Assembly: GCF_014230145.1 (NCBI RefSeq)
Contig: NZ_JACHVC010000007.1
Location: 1 to 64,000 of the forward strand
Source: Pelagicoccus albus
GTDB taxonomy: Bacteria > Verrucomicrobiota > Verrucomicrobiia > Opitutales > Opitutaceae
Direction: 5' to 3'
Length of the DNA: 64,000 nt
Of this stretch, positions 53,150-61,077 are shown piece after piece; within the stretch, counting starts at the first letter, position 1, and every line of letters begins with the position of its first letter. The notes under the pieces are model-generated. The model was not told where the DNA came from. It made no database searches and saw nothing but the letters and a program-made list of their open reading frames with translations. The position numbers were made by a program, and so were the translations under genes.

Positions 53150-54673
53150 GTGCTAAAACGACTCGCTCTCTCTCTTTTGGTTACTGGTCCGCTGCTCTCA
53201 ACGCTCATGGCGGTGAGTGGCGTGGTCTATTCGGACCTCAACAAAAACGGCAAGCTGGACTCTGGAGAGCCGGGAATCGAAGGTGTTTTGGTCACCAATG
53301 GAAATCAAGTGCTGGCGAGCGACGAGTCGGGGCATTACGAACTGACGGAAGAGGGGGGCGACTTCGTTTTTGTGGTTATCCCAAACGGTTGGGAGACACG
53401 CCTAACCGATGACCGGCGTCCGCTCTACTATCATGACTCCAGTTTGGAGACTGCGAATTTTCCGCTTTGGAAAACGGAAAAGAAGTCGGTTGCCAAAGCC
53501 TTGGTCCTTGCAGATACGCAGACTTACACGGAGACCGACGTTGGCTACCTCCGCGATTCCACCGTGGAAGCGATTCTGGCTAGCGGAGAGAAGTTCGATT
53601 TCGGGGTAACTCTCGGTGATGTGGTGAACGACGACTTGAGTCTGCTGCCCAAGGTTAACCGTGCCCTGTCTCGCATCGACTCCACTTTTTATTACGTCAA
53701 TGGTAACCACGACCTCGACTTCGACGCCGTTGTCGATGGAGAGGCGGTGGCGAGTTTCGAGGCACTGTATGGTCCCGCCAATTTCGCATTCGAATCGGGC
53801 CCGGCTCTGTTCATCGGTTTGGATGATGTGCGCTTCCCAGTGGATGTGAATGGCCGCAAAACGTACATCGGCGGATTGCGCGAGGATCAGTTTGTATGGT
53901 TGGAGAATCTGTTGGCCTTTGTACCCAAAGAAAAGCCTTTGGTCTTGATGGCTCACATCCCTATGTTTCAACCGGATATCGACGGAGTGGATACGTTTAG
54001 GGTCGCGGACCGGGAACGGCTTTTTGATCTTTTGAAAGGTCGTACGAATAGTATGTTCCTTAGCGGCCATACGCATTACCAGCGTCACTATTTTCATGAA
54101 GAAGAGCAGGGCTGGGTCGGCGAGTCGCCACTTCACGAATACAATGTGGCGGCAGCTTGCGGGTCGTTTTGGGGTGGACCTCTGGACGAGAACGGAATTC
54201 CAGTCTCGACCATGTGGGATGGCACTCCACCTGGTTTCGCGATATTGAAAGTGACCGCTGATGGCTTCCGTAGCGAGTATCGCCCCACCAGTTTCCCGGC
54301 TGATTACCAGATCGGTTTAACCGTTCCTAAGCGGATAAAGGAAGGGCAGGGTTGGGTTTCTTTTTATGCCAACGTATTCGATGGCCATGAAGGCTGGACT
54401 GTGACGGCCCGAATCGACGAAAGAGAGCAAAGTCGAGGTATGGGCCATACGCTTGCATGGGATCCTGGATACGTGGCCGCTTATCTGGCACAGGACGATG
54501 AAGGACAGCCGCTTCCGGAAAAGCGACTGCCGGATCCAAAGATCTGTTTCCACTTGTGGAAGGGCTACTTCCCCTCGGACATGAATACGGGAGAGCATCA
54601 GGTCACGGTGACTGCGACGCATCCGGATGGTCGCAGCTTTGAGGCCAAGGCAAGTTTTTCAGTCGAGCCTTAA
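53150..54673 (+). CDS. Exported calcineurin-like metallophosphoesterase with SdrD-B-type N-terminal domain
   Basis: I place the start at GTG 53150 (VLKRLALSLLVTGPLL), which opens the signal peptide; an in-frame TTG at 53087 gives a 21-residue longer form. The mature N-terminus GVVYSDLNKNGKLDSGEPGIEGVLV is a Ca2+-binding, SdrD B-like domain, followed by a metallophosphoesterase core: VLADTQTYTETD, GVTLGDVVND, VNGNHDLDF, MAHIPMFQ and FLSGHTHYQRH. The first metal ligand motif reads DTQ rather than D-x-H. The C-terminus is another beta-domain. Probably a periplasmic or surface phosphoesterase; substrate unknown. Confidence 0.85.
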   Translation: MLKRLALSLLVTGPLLSTLMAVSGVVYSDLNKNGKLDSGEPGIEGVLVTNGNQVLASDESGHYELTEEGGDFVFVVIPNGWETRLTDDRRPLYYHDSSLETANFPLWKTEKKSVAKALVLADTQTYTETDVGYLRDSTVEAILASGEKFDFGVTLGDVVNDDLSLLPKVNRALSRIDSTFYYVNGNHDLDFDAVVDGEAVASFEALYGPANFAFESGPALFIGLDDVRFPVDVNGRKTYIGGLREDQFVWLENLLAFVPKEKPLVLMAHIPMFQPDIDGVDTFRVADRERLFDLLKGRTNSMFLSGHTHYQRHYFHEEEQGWVGESPLHEYNVAAACGSFWGGPLDENGIPVSTMWDGTPPGFAILKVTADGFRSEYRPTSFPADYQIGLTVPKRIKEGQGWVSFYANVFDGHEGWTVTARIDEREQSRGMGHTLAWDPGYVAAYLAQDDEGQPLPEKRLPDPKICFHLWKGYFPSDMNTGEHQVTVTATHPDGRSFEAKASFSVEP

Positions 54674-54730
54674 TGGGCTAGGTCTCCAAGCTTCTTGCAT
54701 CCGGCCACTGGCCCTCCAAATTAGTTCGCT

Positions 54731-55471
54731 ATGAGAACATCGAATCCTGCCCTTTCAGACAAAGCCTTCGAAACCGATCACCGCGCAACGGGCGACGGAG
54801 CAATGACCATCAACGGTACGGTCAACAAGACTGGCTTGCTGGTTTGTTTGCTATGGGTAGCGGCTATTTTTACTTGGGAAAAGACCTTTGCCGCCACTGA
54901 CCCGACTGCACTCTATCCGTGGATGATTGGCGGAAGCATAGGTGGATTGGTTTTGGCCATGATCACCATTTTCAAGAAGACGGCAGCACCGATCACCGCT
55001 CCGCTCTATGCTATCGTGGAAGGGCTGGTATTGGGGGTCCTCTCCGCCTTTATGGAAATGCAGTTTCCGGGAATCGTCTTTCAAGCTGTGCTGCTTACCT
55101 TCGGTGTACTTTTCGCTCTGCTGCTTGCTTATAAAACCGGCGTTATCAAGGCCACGGAGAATTTCAAACTCGGCGTAGCGGCGGCGACTGGTGGCATCTT
55201 CATCGTCTACATGCTTTCGATGGTGCTAGGATTCTTTGGAGTATCGATACCCTTGATACATGAAAGTGGAGCCGTCGGAATAGCCTTCAGTCTGTTTGTG
55301 GTGGTGATTGCCGCACTAAATTTGGTTCTCGATTTCGACTTTATCGAAAACGGGGCTGCACGCGGTGCTCCTAAATACCTCGAATGGTACGCGGCGTTTG
55401 GCCTTCTTGTGACGCTGGTCTGGCTTTACGTGGAACTGCTGCGATTGCTTTCGAAATTGCGTAGCCGTTAG
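54731..55471 (+). CDS. Bax inhibitor-1/YccA-family membrane protein
   Basis: A 246-residue inner-membrane protein with seven hydrophobic segments, for example LVCLLWVAAIF, MIGGSIGGLVLAMITIF, and AVLLTFGVLFALLLAYKTG. The soluble N-terminus (SNPALSDKAFETDHRATG) and the last segments (LVLDFDFIENGAARGAPKYLE) carry the family's Asp residues that control a Ca2+-leak type channel in BI-1 relatives. Bacterial function is not fixed. It is in line with the phosphoesterase, about 57 bases apart. Confidence 0.9.
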   Translation: MRTSNPALSDKAFETDHRATGDGAMTINGTVNKTGLLVCLLWVAAIFTWEKTFAATDPTALYPWMIGGSIGGLVLAMITIFKKTAAPITAPLYAIVEGLVLGVLSAFMEMQFPGIVFQAVLLTFGVLFALLLAYKTGVIKATENFKLGVAAATGGIFIVYMLSMVLGFFGVSIPLIHESGAVGIAFSLFVVVIAALNLVLDFDFIENGAARGAPKYLEWYAAFGLLVTLVWLYVELLRLLSKLRSR

Positions 55472-55487
55472 CCCGCGTTGGACGAGC

Positions 55488-55871
55488 TTAGCCGGACTTG
55501 AAAAAGATATTCCGGATCTTCTTGCCGCCTTCGATCTTGTGCAGGTTTTGCAAGATGAGGCGCTTGTTGAACTCCAGTTCTTGGCGAATCACAGGATTGG
55601 ATACGGCGATCAGGAGGGTTCGTTCCTTTTCTATGCGCGAGGGGCTGCAGTTGCGAGCGTTGGCGGCTCCGACAATTTGCGGCCAGTTTTGAGTGATGCG
55701 ATCCTCTAGGGAGTCGACGCCGATCTTGTATTTGGCGAGGATGCGATCGACCACTCCGCTAATGTCACGCTCCGTTTTCGGGGCTTCTCCCGGATAGTTT
55801 TCCGGAATGCCTCGAAAGTTGGAAATAAGACGCTCCACACTTTTGCGGAACTTGTAGGGTTGGTCGGCCAC
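55488..55871 (-). CDS. dciA: DciA-like (DUF721) helicase-loader family protein
   Basis: A 127-residue protein with the DUF721/DciA core WPQIVGAANARNCSPSRIEKE and LLIAVSNPVIRQELEFNKRL. DciA proteins help load the DnaB helicase. The basic N-terminus and a C-terminal ending KKIRNIFFKSG are typical of the short form. It is convergent with the Bax-inhibitor gene. Replicative function here is inferred from family. Confidence 0.8.
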   Translation of the reverse strand: MADQPYKFRKSVERLISNFRGIPENYPGEAPKTERDISGVVDRILAKYKIGVDSLEDRITQNWPQIVGAANARNCSPSRIEKERTLLIAVSNPVIRQELEFNKRLILQNLHKIEGGKKIRNIFFKSG

Positions 55872-55956
55872 AGCGAGGAAGATTGAACTGCAGCCCGCAG
55901 TTAGGGAAGCGTTAAGTTAACGCCGCCCGAAGACGGCGTTGCGCGAAACGTATCGC

Positions 55957-56955
55957 CTAGTCGCCGTTGGGTTTGAAGAGGACCTTGCCAGTCTTGCCTG
56001 CTTTGGAGGCGTGGGCGAGGGCTTCCTGCCAATCTTCTAGCGGGTAAGTCGCTGCTACGTCTACGTGGATCTTCGCCTTTTCCATGAAGGTGAAGAGCTC
56101 ATTGTGGAGGGCGGTGATTTCTTCGCGAGGGGCAGTCTTGTACCACTTGCTAACCCAGAATCCGCGCAGGGAGATGTCGTTGAAAATCAAGTACCGGGTC
56201 GGGAAAGGAGCGGGATCGCGATCCATGCCACCGAAGGTGATCAAGGTTCCCTTGTCCTCGAGGAGCTTACACATGCCGAGCGAGCTCGAACCGCCTACGG
56301 AGTTGAGGGCGATCTTCGCCTTTTTGCCTTCGGTGAATTTGAGAGCGGCTTTTGCGGCGTCGCGATCGTCGATCAACACGATGCTGGCACCCAGTTTTTT
56401 CAAATTCTCCTCCGCATCCAGGCTGCGCACGAGATTAATGGTTTTGATACCGAGGTGGTTGGCGATCTGGATAACCAGTTTTCCAACAGCCGATGTCGCC
56501 GCGTTTTGTACGATGATATCGCCCGCCTGGAGTTGGGCGAAGTCGTGCATCAACTTCCAAGCCGTGGCGGGATTTACCCAACCCATGGCAGCTTGCTCTA
56601 CGGAAAGCTTTTCCGGCGCTGGATAAAGTTCGCAGCAGTCCACGATGGTGTGGCTCTGCCATGCTCCGTTGACACTCGGCACGAAGACGTGTTGCCCGAC
56701 TTTGAACTGGCAGTCGCCGTTGGTCTCCACGATCTCCGCGACGCCTTCCAGACCCGCTGCAGCCGGCAAGTCCGCCAAATCTCCATAGGTTCCGCCTACC
56801 CGGCCCATGTCGGCAGGGTTGATCGGGCTAGCCAAGATTTTCAACAAGGCTTGGCCGGGCTTTAGCTCCGGAAGTTCGAGGGTCTCGAGCTTGAGAACTT
56901 CCTCGGGCTTGCCGAATTCTTCGTGTCGAAGGGCGGTGGTTGCGTGCTTGGACAT
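55957..56955 (-). CDS. MECR-like 2-enoyl thioester reductase (MDR superfamily)
   Basis: Start placed at ATG 56955 (MSKHATTALRHEEFG). The 332-residue protein has the MDR fold without catalytic zinc Cys. Features matching mitochondrial enoyl-thioester reductase (MECR/ETR1) are INPADMGRVGGTYGD, GWVNPATAWKLMHDF, VQNAATSAVGKLVIQIAN, and the FWVSKWYK loop. These enzymes reduce trans-2-enoyl-ACP or -CoA with NADPH. A generic quinone oxidoreductase is the alternative. Whether it is the main enoyl reductase or a side enzyme cannot be told. It is divergent from the oligopeptidase gene. Confidence 0.82.
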   Translation of the reverse strand: MSKHATTALRHEEFGKPEEVLKLETLELPELKPGQALLKILASPINPADMGRVGGTYGDLADLPAAAGLEGVAEIVETNGDCQFKVGQHVFVPSVNGAWQSHTIVDCCELYPAPEKLSVEQAAMGWVNPATAWKLMHDFAQLQAGDIIVQNAATSAVGKLVIQIANHLGIKTINLVRSLDAEENLKKLGASIVLIDDRDAAKAALKFTEGKKAKIALNSVGGSSSLGMCKLLEDKGTLITFGGMDRDPAPFPTRYLIFNDISLRGFWVSKWYKTAPREEITALHNELFTFMEKAKIHVDVAATYPLEDWQEALAHASKAGKTGKVLFKPNGD

Positions 56956-57141
56956 AGGTGGCGAATTCAATAGGTGGCTGTTTTAAAAGCAACGCGTGAG
57001 ATGGTCTGCTGATTGGGCTTCGCCGATAGTAGTTGAGCTTATCGGCTTGTTGAATAAAGCTTGTGGCGAGCTGGGGGTGAGTTGCCCTAAATCGCGCTTC
57101 TCGGTTGAATTGGGAGTTGAGAGGTCTAGCGTTCACCCAAA

Positions 57142-59205
57142 ATGAGTACTAAGTCACATCCATTTCATAGCCCCGACAAGCTGGTCGATTGGTCGACCTT
57201 GAGCCCTGACGCGATCCAAGCCGATATCGAAGCCGCCCTCAAGGAAGGTCAGGCGGAGATAGACGCCATCTGCGAAGTCAGTCCCGAAGACGCTACATTC
57301 GAAAACACCTTTTTAGCCCTCGAAGCGGCGGGTGAAACGATGGGCCGAGCTTGGGGACGCGTTGACCACTTGACCTCCGTCAAAGACAGCGAGGCTTTGC
57401 GCGAGGCTCACCGGGCCATGTTGCCAAAGGTGACCGAGTATTCCTCTCGCATCCCGCTCAATGCTAAGCTTTGGGCTGCCCTGAAGAGCTTCGCGGAGAA
57501 ACCTGAGGCTGCGAAGCTAAGCGGAATCGAAAAACGTCTTTTCGAAGAGACCATGGCTGACTTCGAGCAGGCCGGAGCGGACCTGCCGCAGGAGAAGAAG
57601 TCTCGCTTGGAAGAGCTCAACAAAGAGCTCGCTGAAAAGACAAAGAGCTACTCGGACAATGTTCTCGACTCCACGAACGCCTACGAGTTGCTGATCGATG
57701 ACGAAAGCCGTCTCGCGGGTCTGCCTGATTCGGCCAAGGCTGCCGCTCGCCAAAATGCCAAAAGCAAGGGGCATGGCACCGACGAGAAACCCGTTTGGCG
57801 TTTCACATTGCAGGCGCCCTCGTTCTTGCCGGTCCTAAAGTACGCTGAGGATTCCGAGCTGCGTAAAACGATTTACGAAGAAGCGGCTCTGATCGGTCTC
57901 AAGGACAAGTGGGATAACAGCCAGCTGATCCGCGACATCTTGAAGTTGAGGCAAGAAAAGGCCGAGCTTCTCGGGAAGGCGAATTTCGCGGATCAAGTGT
58001 TGCAGCGTCGCATGGCCAAGTCTGGTGCCAATGCGCTCTCCTTCACGGAGGACCTTTTCGCCAAGACGAAACCTGCTTTCGATCGTGAATACGATGAGCT
58101 GGAAGAATTCGTTTCGCAGCAGACAGGCCAGCCTAAGGATCGCCTTGATCCGTGGGACGTGGCCTACTGGTCGGAAAAGCTACGTATCGCGAAATACGAT
58201 TTCGACGACGAGGCTCTGAGGCCTTACTTCCCGATCGATAGCGTGCTGAATGGCATGTTCCGGATCGCGGAGCGGATATTCGGATTGCGGATACAGAATC
58301 ACGAAGGCCCGGAAAAAGGCTGGCATCCAGATGTGAAGCTTTACGATCTCTACGACGCGGGCGGCGAATTGCTCGGCTACTTTTACGCAGACTGGCACCC
58401 ACGTGAAGAGAAGCGTGGCGGCGCCTGGATGAACTATCTGGATACAGGAGCTCCGCTAGCAGAAGGTGGACGCAGCCCGCACGTCGGATTGATTACCGGC
58501 AACATGACCGAGCCCGTCGATGGCAAGCCAGCCTTGCTCTTGCACAACGAAGTCGAAACTGTGTTTCACGAGTTCGGACACCTTTTGCACCACTTGCTGG
58601 GTCGCGTAGACATCAAGTCGCTCAACGGAGTGAACGTGGCTTGGGACTTCGTAGAGCTGCCTTCCCAGATCATGGAAAACTGGTGCTGGAACCGCGAGAG
58701 CTTGGATCAGTTTGCCCGGCACTACGAAACGGGTGAACCGATCCCCGATGAGCTTTTCGAGAAAATGGTGGCGGCCAGAAATTTCCAGAGCGCCGCGTTT
58801 ATGATGCGCCAGCTCAGCTTCGGAAAAATGGATTTGGAGATGCATCTCGATCCGGAGAATTTCATGGACGGCGATCTCGACGACAAGTTGCGCGAGTCGC
58901 TCGAAGGTTATCTTGCGAATCTCAAAACGACTCCCCGCAGCATCGTTCGCCGCTTCGGGCACTTGTTCTCTAGTCCAGTCGGCTATGCGGCCGGCTACTA
59001 CTCCTACAAGTGGGCCGAGGTGCTGGATGCGGACGCGTTTACCCGCTTCGAAAAGGAAGGCGTCTTCAGCGAGGAAGCCGGACGGGCGTTCCGCGACTGT
59101 ATCTTGTCCAAGGGTAACTCCGAAGACCCCGCCAAGCTTTTCAAGGACTTCATGGGCCGCGAGCCCGATCCCGACGCATTGCTTCGCCGTAGCGGCTTGC
59201 TGTAG
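57142..59205 (+). CDS. prlC: M3-family oligopeptidase (oligopeptidase A type)
   Basis: A 687-residue zinc peptidase. The HEFGHLLHH motif starts at residue 476, and a downstream Glu (WDFVELPSQIMENW) gives the third ligand. The helical N-terminal half (TFENTFLALEAAGETMGRAW) is typical of the thimet-like clan. It cleaves small peptides in the cytoplasm, including signal peptide pieces. A hairpin terminator follows. Confidence 0.95.
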   Translation: MSTKSHPFHSPDKLVDWSTLSPDAIQADIEAALKEGQAEIDAICEVSPEDATFENTFLALEAAGETMGRAWGRVDHLTSVKDSEALREAHRAMLPKVTEYSSRIPLNAKLWAALKSFAEKPEAAKLSGIEKRLFEETMADFEQAGADLPQEKKSRLEELNKELAEKTKSYSDNVLDSTNAYELLIDDESRLAGLPDSAKAAARQNAKSKGHGTDEKPVWRFTLQAPSFLPVLKYAEDSELRKTIYEEAALIGLKDKWDNSQLIRDILKLRQEKAELLGKANFADQVLQRRMAKSGANALSFTEDLFAKTKPAFDREYDELEEFVSQQTGQPKDRLDPWDVAYWSEKLRIAKYDFDDEALRPYFPIDSVLNGMFRIAERIFGLRIQNHEGPEKGWHPDVKLYDLYDAGGELLGYFYADWHPREEKRGGAWMNYLDTGAPLAEGGRSPHVGLITGNMTEPVDGKPALLLHNEVETVFHEFGHLLHHLLGRVDIKSLNGVNVAWDFVELPSQIMENWCWNRESLDQFARHYETGEPIPDELFEKMVAARNFQSAAFMMRQLSFGKMDLEMHLDPENFMDGDLDDKLRESLEGYLANLKTTPRSIVRRFGHLFSSPVGYAAGYYSYKWAEVLDADAFTRFEKEGVFSEEAGRAFRDCILSKGNSEDPAKLFKDFMGREPDPDALLRRSGLL

Positions 59206-59250
59206 GCGATTGGGACATTTGGCGAGGTTTGCCAAGAGCATTTGAGACAA

Positions 59251-59280
59251 GGGCGTGACACGGTGTCGCGCCCTTTTTGT
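59251..59280 (+). terminator. Rho-independent terminator of the oligopeptidase gene
   Basis: GGGCGTGAC pairs with GTCGCGCCC (one G-U) around a 5-base loop (59251-59273), then TTTTT. Confidence 0.9.
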
Positions 59281-59427
59281 ATCCGTTTTTTTGGTAAAAA
59301 AATCGCTTCTGCTGCAACCTACTTATGGACAGTGGGTAGGGGAGAGTGAGACTGGCGCGGTATTCCCATTCGGGAACATGGAACGCTCGTTGCTATCTGT
59401 ACCAAGTAACAAAACGAAAGACCAAAA

Positions 59428-60114
59428 ATGCTATCATTCATCATCTTAATAGTGCCGACTTTCATACTCGCCTTCTGGGCGCAGAACAAAGTCCGCTCCG
59501 CCTACGGCAAGTACGTTCAAGTCCCATCTCGGGGGAACATCACGGGCCGCGAAGCTGCTATGGCAGTCATGCAAAAGGCAGGGATTTATGATGTCGATAT
59601 CGTGCAGGTTCCAGGGGAATTGACTGACCACTACGACCCCGTGAACAAGCGTCTCGCTTTGAGTGAGCACAATTACAACGGCACCAGTTTGGCTGCCTTA
59701 GGTGTTGCCGCCCACGAAGCTGGCCACGCCGTTCAGCACAAGGTCGGTTATTCGATGCTCAAGGCCCGTATGGCTATGATCCCAGTCACCAACATCGCTG
59801 CCAGCCTGATGCCCTTCATCATGTTCGGCCCGTTCTTTATCTTCGGCGCCGCGATGGGAGGTATATTCCTCAAGATTGGTGTAGCCTGTTATCTCGTAAT
59901 GACCGCCTTTCACCTGATCACGCTACCGGTCGAGTTCGACGCTAGCCGTCGCGCCAAGCAGGAGCTGGTTTCCTTGGGAATTCTCGGTCAGGACGAACTC
60001 GTGGGAGTAAATAAAACGCTCGATGCTGCAGCCTGGACCTATGTTGCTGCGTTTGTCTCTTCGTTGGGCTATTTGATCTACCTGCTCTCCATGTTGGGTA
60101 GCAGCCGAGACTAA
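59428..60114 (+). CDS. YugP-like zinc metallopeptidase, membrane protein
   Basis: A 228-residue inner-membrane protein. The N-terminal anchor is SFIILIVPTFILAFWAQ. The zinc motif AAHEAGHAVQHKVGYSM (HEAGH) follows a NYNGTSLAALGVAA block, and two to three hydrophobic segments (IPVTNIAASLMPFIMFGPFF; YVAAFVSSLGYLIYLLSML) follow. LPVEFDASRRAKQEL supplies the Glu of the third ligand. Its substrates are unknown. It is separate from the oligopeptidase operon, with the terminator between. Confidence 0.88.
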   Translation: MLSFIILIVPTFILAFWAQNKVRSAYGKYVQVPSRGNITGREAAMAVMQKAGIYDVDIVQVPGELTDHYDPVNKRLALSEHNYNGTSLAALGVAAHEAGHAVQHKVGYSMLKARMAMIPVTNIAASLMPFIMFGPFFIFGAAMGGIFLKIGVACYLVMTAFHLITLPVEFDASRRAKQELVSLGILGQDELVGVNKTLDAAAWTYVAAFVSSLGYLIYLLSMLGSSRD

Positions 60115-60189
60115 GGCAGGAGTTTGAAATTGAATTTTTGCCGGGTGGCCAACGAGTCGCTTGGCAGGAGGGAAGAGAAACAGAGGAGG

Positions 60190-60220
60190 GAGCCGTCTCG
60201 TAAGAGGCGGCTCTTTTTCT
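60190..60220 (+). terminator. Rho-independent terminator of the YugP-like gene
   Basis: GAGCCGTCTC pairs with GAGGCGGCTC (one G-U) around GTAA (60190-60213), then TTTTT. Lies about 76 bases after the stop and just before the convergent kinase gene end at 60235. Confidence 0.9.
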
Positions 60221-60234
60221 GTGTGCAGAGAGCG

Positions 60235-61065
60235 CTAGTCTCGAACAAGTCGCCTGGCCAAGTCAGCCGCCGCCAGCGTTGGCTCCATGCGTGTGTGAAC
60301 AATCCTGATACCCGGCATAGACGATTGTAGAGCTTCAAGCACTAAGGTTCGGTAGGAGGAGGGGGTGGTGACTAGTTTGCCGCTGAGAGCTAGCTCTGGA
60401 TGGGCTGCTGACTCCAAGAGTTCAGAGTAAACTTTAAGGGCTAATTTGGAAATCTGTGTGGCCTCTTCGCGTAGTATGGCCGCGGCGGAATCGTTCCCAT
60501 TGTTTGCGAGCTCTATGACTCGAGGGGCCAAGGCAGCGATACGTTCGCGCTCGTTTTCGAGAGGGAACAAATCGTTTTCGATGGCACGTATTCCGATCGC
60601 GTATCCGCTTCCTGGATCATCGTAAGCGAAATCCCGGCCGCTTGCTCGAAACTCTTTGCCTGAGTCGTCTCTGCCGTAGCAGGCCGAGCCGGTTCCTGCA
60701 ATGAGGACGATGCCTGCTTTTCCTCTGAACGCAGCATGGTGGGCGATGGCTAGATCGTGGGTGATGTGCAATCTCGCTTCCTTGAGAAGGCTGTTTGCTG
60801 AAATCAACGCTTCTCTAAGTTGGCTCTGCTCCTCCTCGTTGCGTAGACCAGCGATTCCGAGGCAAATGCTGGTTTGTGAACCAAGCAGGACGCCTGTGCC
60901 TGCAATCGCCTTGGCTATGTTTTGGGCTGCGACCGCATAGCCGACGTTGTTCGGATTTGAGCCCGCAGCGTGGCCGCTGCCCAATTGGTTGCCGTGCTCA
61001 TCTAGAGCCACGGCTCGAGTATTGGTGCCGCCTCCATCGACGCCGATGAATTGAGTGACGGGCAT
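60235..61065 (-). CDS. BadF/BadG-type ATPase, N-acetylglucosamine kinase-like
   Basis: A 276-residue ASKHA-fold kinase. The phosphate-1 loop is FIGVDGGGTNTRAVALD, the phosphate-2 loop is IVLIAGTGSACYG, and GRDFAYDDPGSGYAIG follows. Small members phosphorylate N-acetylglucosamine or glucosamine for sugar salvage, in line with wall recycling by Mpl in this window. A CoA-dehydratase activator role is less likely because no Fe-S Cys pair is present. The gene is directly downstream of ispG on the same strand (12-base gap). Confidence 0.83.
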   Translation of the reverse strand: MPVTQFIGVDGGGTNTRAVALDEHGNQLGSGHAAGSNPNNVGYAVAAQNIAKAIAGTGVLLGSQTSICLGIAGLRNEEEQSQLREALISANSLLKEARLHITHDLAIAHHAAFRGKAGIVLIAGTGSACYGRDDSGKEFRASGRDFAYDDPGSGYAIGIRAIENDLFPLENERERIAALAPRVIELANNGNDSAAAILREEATQISKLALKVYSELLESAAHPELALSGKLVTTPSSYRTLVLEALQSSMPGIRIVHTRMEPTLAAADLARRLVRD

Positions 61066-61077
61066 GGCTCGTTTGGC

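Noticed and set aside
56065-56865. Plus-strand frame opposite the MECR-like gene
   Set aside because: Shadow frame; no ribosome site or family motif.
58456-59250. Minus-strand frame opposite the M3 oligopeptidase
   Set aside because: Shadow; it covers the HEFGH region of the real gene.
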